NCBI GenBank assembly: GCA_964456815.1
Contig: CAYWCO010000016.1
Location: 1 to 15,767, forward strand
From: CAVTZP01 sp964456815
GTDB taxonomy: Bacteria; Chloroflexota; Dehalococcoidia; Dehalococcoidales; BS750m-G39
Length of the DNA stretch: 15,767 nt
Direction of reading: 5' to 3'
This document shows, one piece after another, positions 14,474 to 15,767 of this stretch. The position numbers were made by a program, and so were the translations under genes. Every line of letters begins with the position of its first letter. Positions within the stretch are counted from its first letter, which is position 1. A model generated the notes under the pieces. It searched no databases. It was not told the DNA's origin and was given only the letters and a program-made list of their open reading frames with translations.

Positions 14474-15712
14474 CTATTTAGCCCCCTGCTCCTGGATAAG
14501 CTTCTCCCCATACTCAAGCAAGAGCTTGGCTCGCTCCGGGGCTGTTTTCTTTGATTCCAGATAAGCCTTAAGGGCGTCGAGGGGGGTTATTTCCTCAGCC
14601 GTCCACCTCCCCAGCCGGAGGCGGCTCTCCCGCCTGATATCCTTGGCAACGGTAAGGTAGTGAGCCTCCTTCAAGCCGTCCCTGATGTCGTTGTCCCTGA
14701 GCCCGCCTTCACTCTCCGCCGGCAGGCTAATGCTCAACCGGACTATGGCGTCCTTCACCTTATCCTGCTGCTCGGCGATAGCCTTGAGCACTACTGACGC
14801 CGGGTCGGCATCCCCCACCCCGATATTGACCTCAATCGTGAGCAGGCGCCGCCCGTTCACCGGGTGAAAGTCAAAGGAAACAAGCCTTTTGCCCACTTCT
14901 TTATTCGGGTCAATCTCTACGAGATAAAAGCCCTTGTCATCCTTCTCATCGCTGAAATCAAGCCGCTCCAGGCTGCCGGCGTAGACCACCGGGGGGTCGC
15001 TGTTCAGAACCTGGTGGCGGTGAATATGCCCCAGAGCGATATAATCAAAGGCGGGGTTGGCAATATCGCTTAGCAGTAAGGCGTGCTCCTGCCCTATAGT
15101 CATTGACCTCTCCGAGCCTACCTGGGCGCCGGAGACCCAGACGTGAGCTGCCAGTATCGCCGGCAGTTTCGGGTCAAGCTTTGAGATACTGGTCGCGATG
15201 ACACTGCTCAGTGCCTGCTCCAGCCTCTGGTTGAGCTGGTCAAAGGTTAAATTTTTGCTCTCTTCCCTGGTCAGGAGAGCGCCGCGCCTCAGCCAGGGCA
15301 GGGAGGCTATCTGGACTGTCCCGCTATTGGTCGTTATGCGGTAGACGTCAGGGCGGTTGGAGACATGGACATTCTTCACCGCCAGGGTATCAAAGATTTC
15401 GGTGGTGGTAGCCCTGCCGATGGCATTGGGCAGGTCGTGGTTGCCGACTAAGAGGAAAATAGGAATGCCGCTGGTGGAGAGACGGTTGATTCTTTTAGCA
15501 AACTCCCGCTGGTGAGTCTGGGTTGGCTCGCGGCTTCTATAGGCATCACCGCAGAAGAGGACAAGGTCCACCCTGTTCTCTACGGCAAAATCCACCACCT
15601 GGTCTAGGGCGTTTAGAAAATCAAGCAGGCGCGAAGATAGCCCGGTAGCCGGGTCAAGACGCCCGTAGGTCTCAACGCCAAGGTGAAGGTCGGCAAAGTG
15701 GAGGATTTTCAA
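14474..15712 (-). CDS. DNA repair exonuclease, SbcD/Mre11-type metallophosphoesterase
   Basis: This is a calcineurin-like metallophosphoesterase of the SbcD/Mre11 family, the nuclease half of the complex that processes DNA ends and hairpins with SbcC/Rad50. From the chosen start the product is 412 aa. Metal ligands are Asp8 and His10 (FADLHLG), Asp56 (FCGDAY), Asn91 and His92 (LVGNHD), His190 (AAHVW), and His229 and His231 (LGHIHRH), all conserved. The C-terminal ~130 residues form the less conserved capping and partner-binding region. TTG 15712 is preferred because it lies just before the conserved KILHFADLH core and is preceded by GGGGAG; GTG 15745 would add 11 residues. The usual partner gene sbcC is not downstream, where the acetyl-CoA operon begins instead; it could lie upstream outside the window. 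The gene appears unrelated to the operon. Confidence 0.9.
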   Translation of the reverse strand: MKILHFADLHLGVETYGRLDPATGLSSRLLDFLNALDQVVDFAVENRVDLVLFCGDAYRSREPTQTHQREFAKRINRLSTSGIPIFLLVGNHDLPNAIGRATTTEIFDTLAVKNVHVSNRPDVYRITTNSGTVQIASLPWLRRGALLTREESKNLTFDQLNQRLEQALSSVIATSISKLDPKLPAILAAHVWVSGAQVGSERSMTIGQEHALLLSDIANPAFDYIALGHIHRHQVLNSDPPVVYAGSLERLDFSDEKDDKGFYLVEIDPNKEVGKRLVSFDFHPVNGRRLLTIEVNIGVGDADPASVVLKAIAEQQDKVKDAIVRLSISLPAESEGGLRDNDIRDGLKEAHYLTVAKDIRRESRLRLGRWTAEEITPLDALKAYLESKKTAPERAKLLLEYGEKLIQEQGAK

Positions 15713-15767
15713 GCTCTCCCCTCCCCGTTTTATATCTTTTCCCACCCACCGCCCTTAAGGAAACCCC

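Noticed and set aside
1..15767. Mobile elements, CRISPR arrays, tRNA or rRNA genes
   Set aside because: No transposase, regularly spaced repeats, attachment-like duplications or RNA gene signatures were seen; coding density and operon spacing are continuous.

Overview
The window is almost entirely one minus-strand operon for the Wood-Ljungdahl (reductive acetyl-CoA) pathway. It is flanked upstream, at high coordinates, by an SbcD/Mre11-type nuclease gene. At low coordinates it runs off the window inside a NADH-dehydrogenase/hydrogenase-type flavoprotein gene. In transcription order the genes are: cooC-like ATPase, fhs, second cooC-like ATPase, folD, a 72-codon unknown ORF, acsD, acsA/cooS, acsB, acsC, acsE, metF, a DUF3786 gene, a nuoE-like gene and a nuoF/hndB-like gene. 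Gaps are about 2-29 nt, and the DUF3786 and nuoE-like genes abut or overlap. Most starts have a clear Shine-Dalgarno sequence.

The enzymes cover nearly the whole pathway. Fhs and FolD take formate to methylene-THF, and MetF takes it to methyl-THF. AcsE moves the methyl group to the corrinoid iron-sulfur protein AcsCD. AcsA makes or oxidises CO, and AcsB assembles acetyl-CoA. The two CooC-type ATPases probably handle nickel for AcsA and AcsB. The window does not contain formate dehydrogenase, MetV, or AcsV (the corrinoid reactivase). The NuoE/NuoF-like pair at the end of the operon points to an NAD(P)H/ferredoxin-linked oxidoreductase serving the pathway.

The folate-based methyl branch and the full-length AcsB, with its N-terminal CODH-contact domain, show a bacterial-type system. 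Gene order, the long divergent Fhs and the DUF3786 gene suggest an anaerobic Chloroflexota bacterium of the Dehalococcoidia type, or another uncultured acetogen or syntroph. That assignment is inference from layout, not a computed placement.

The only sizeable gap, 14300-14473, holds a good sigma70-type promoter and a leader of about 120 nt. The leader ends in an 8-bp hairpin just before an ATG that lacks a Shine-Dalgarno sequence. The least explained items are the 72-aa ORF between folD and acsD, the DUF3786 gene between metF and the electron-transfer genes, the missing conventional start of the nuoE-like gene, and the leader. I found no mobile elements, CRISPR arrays, tRNA or rRNA genes.
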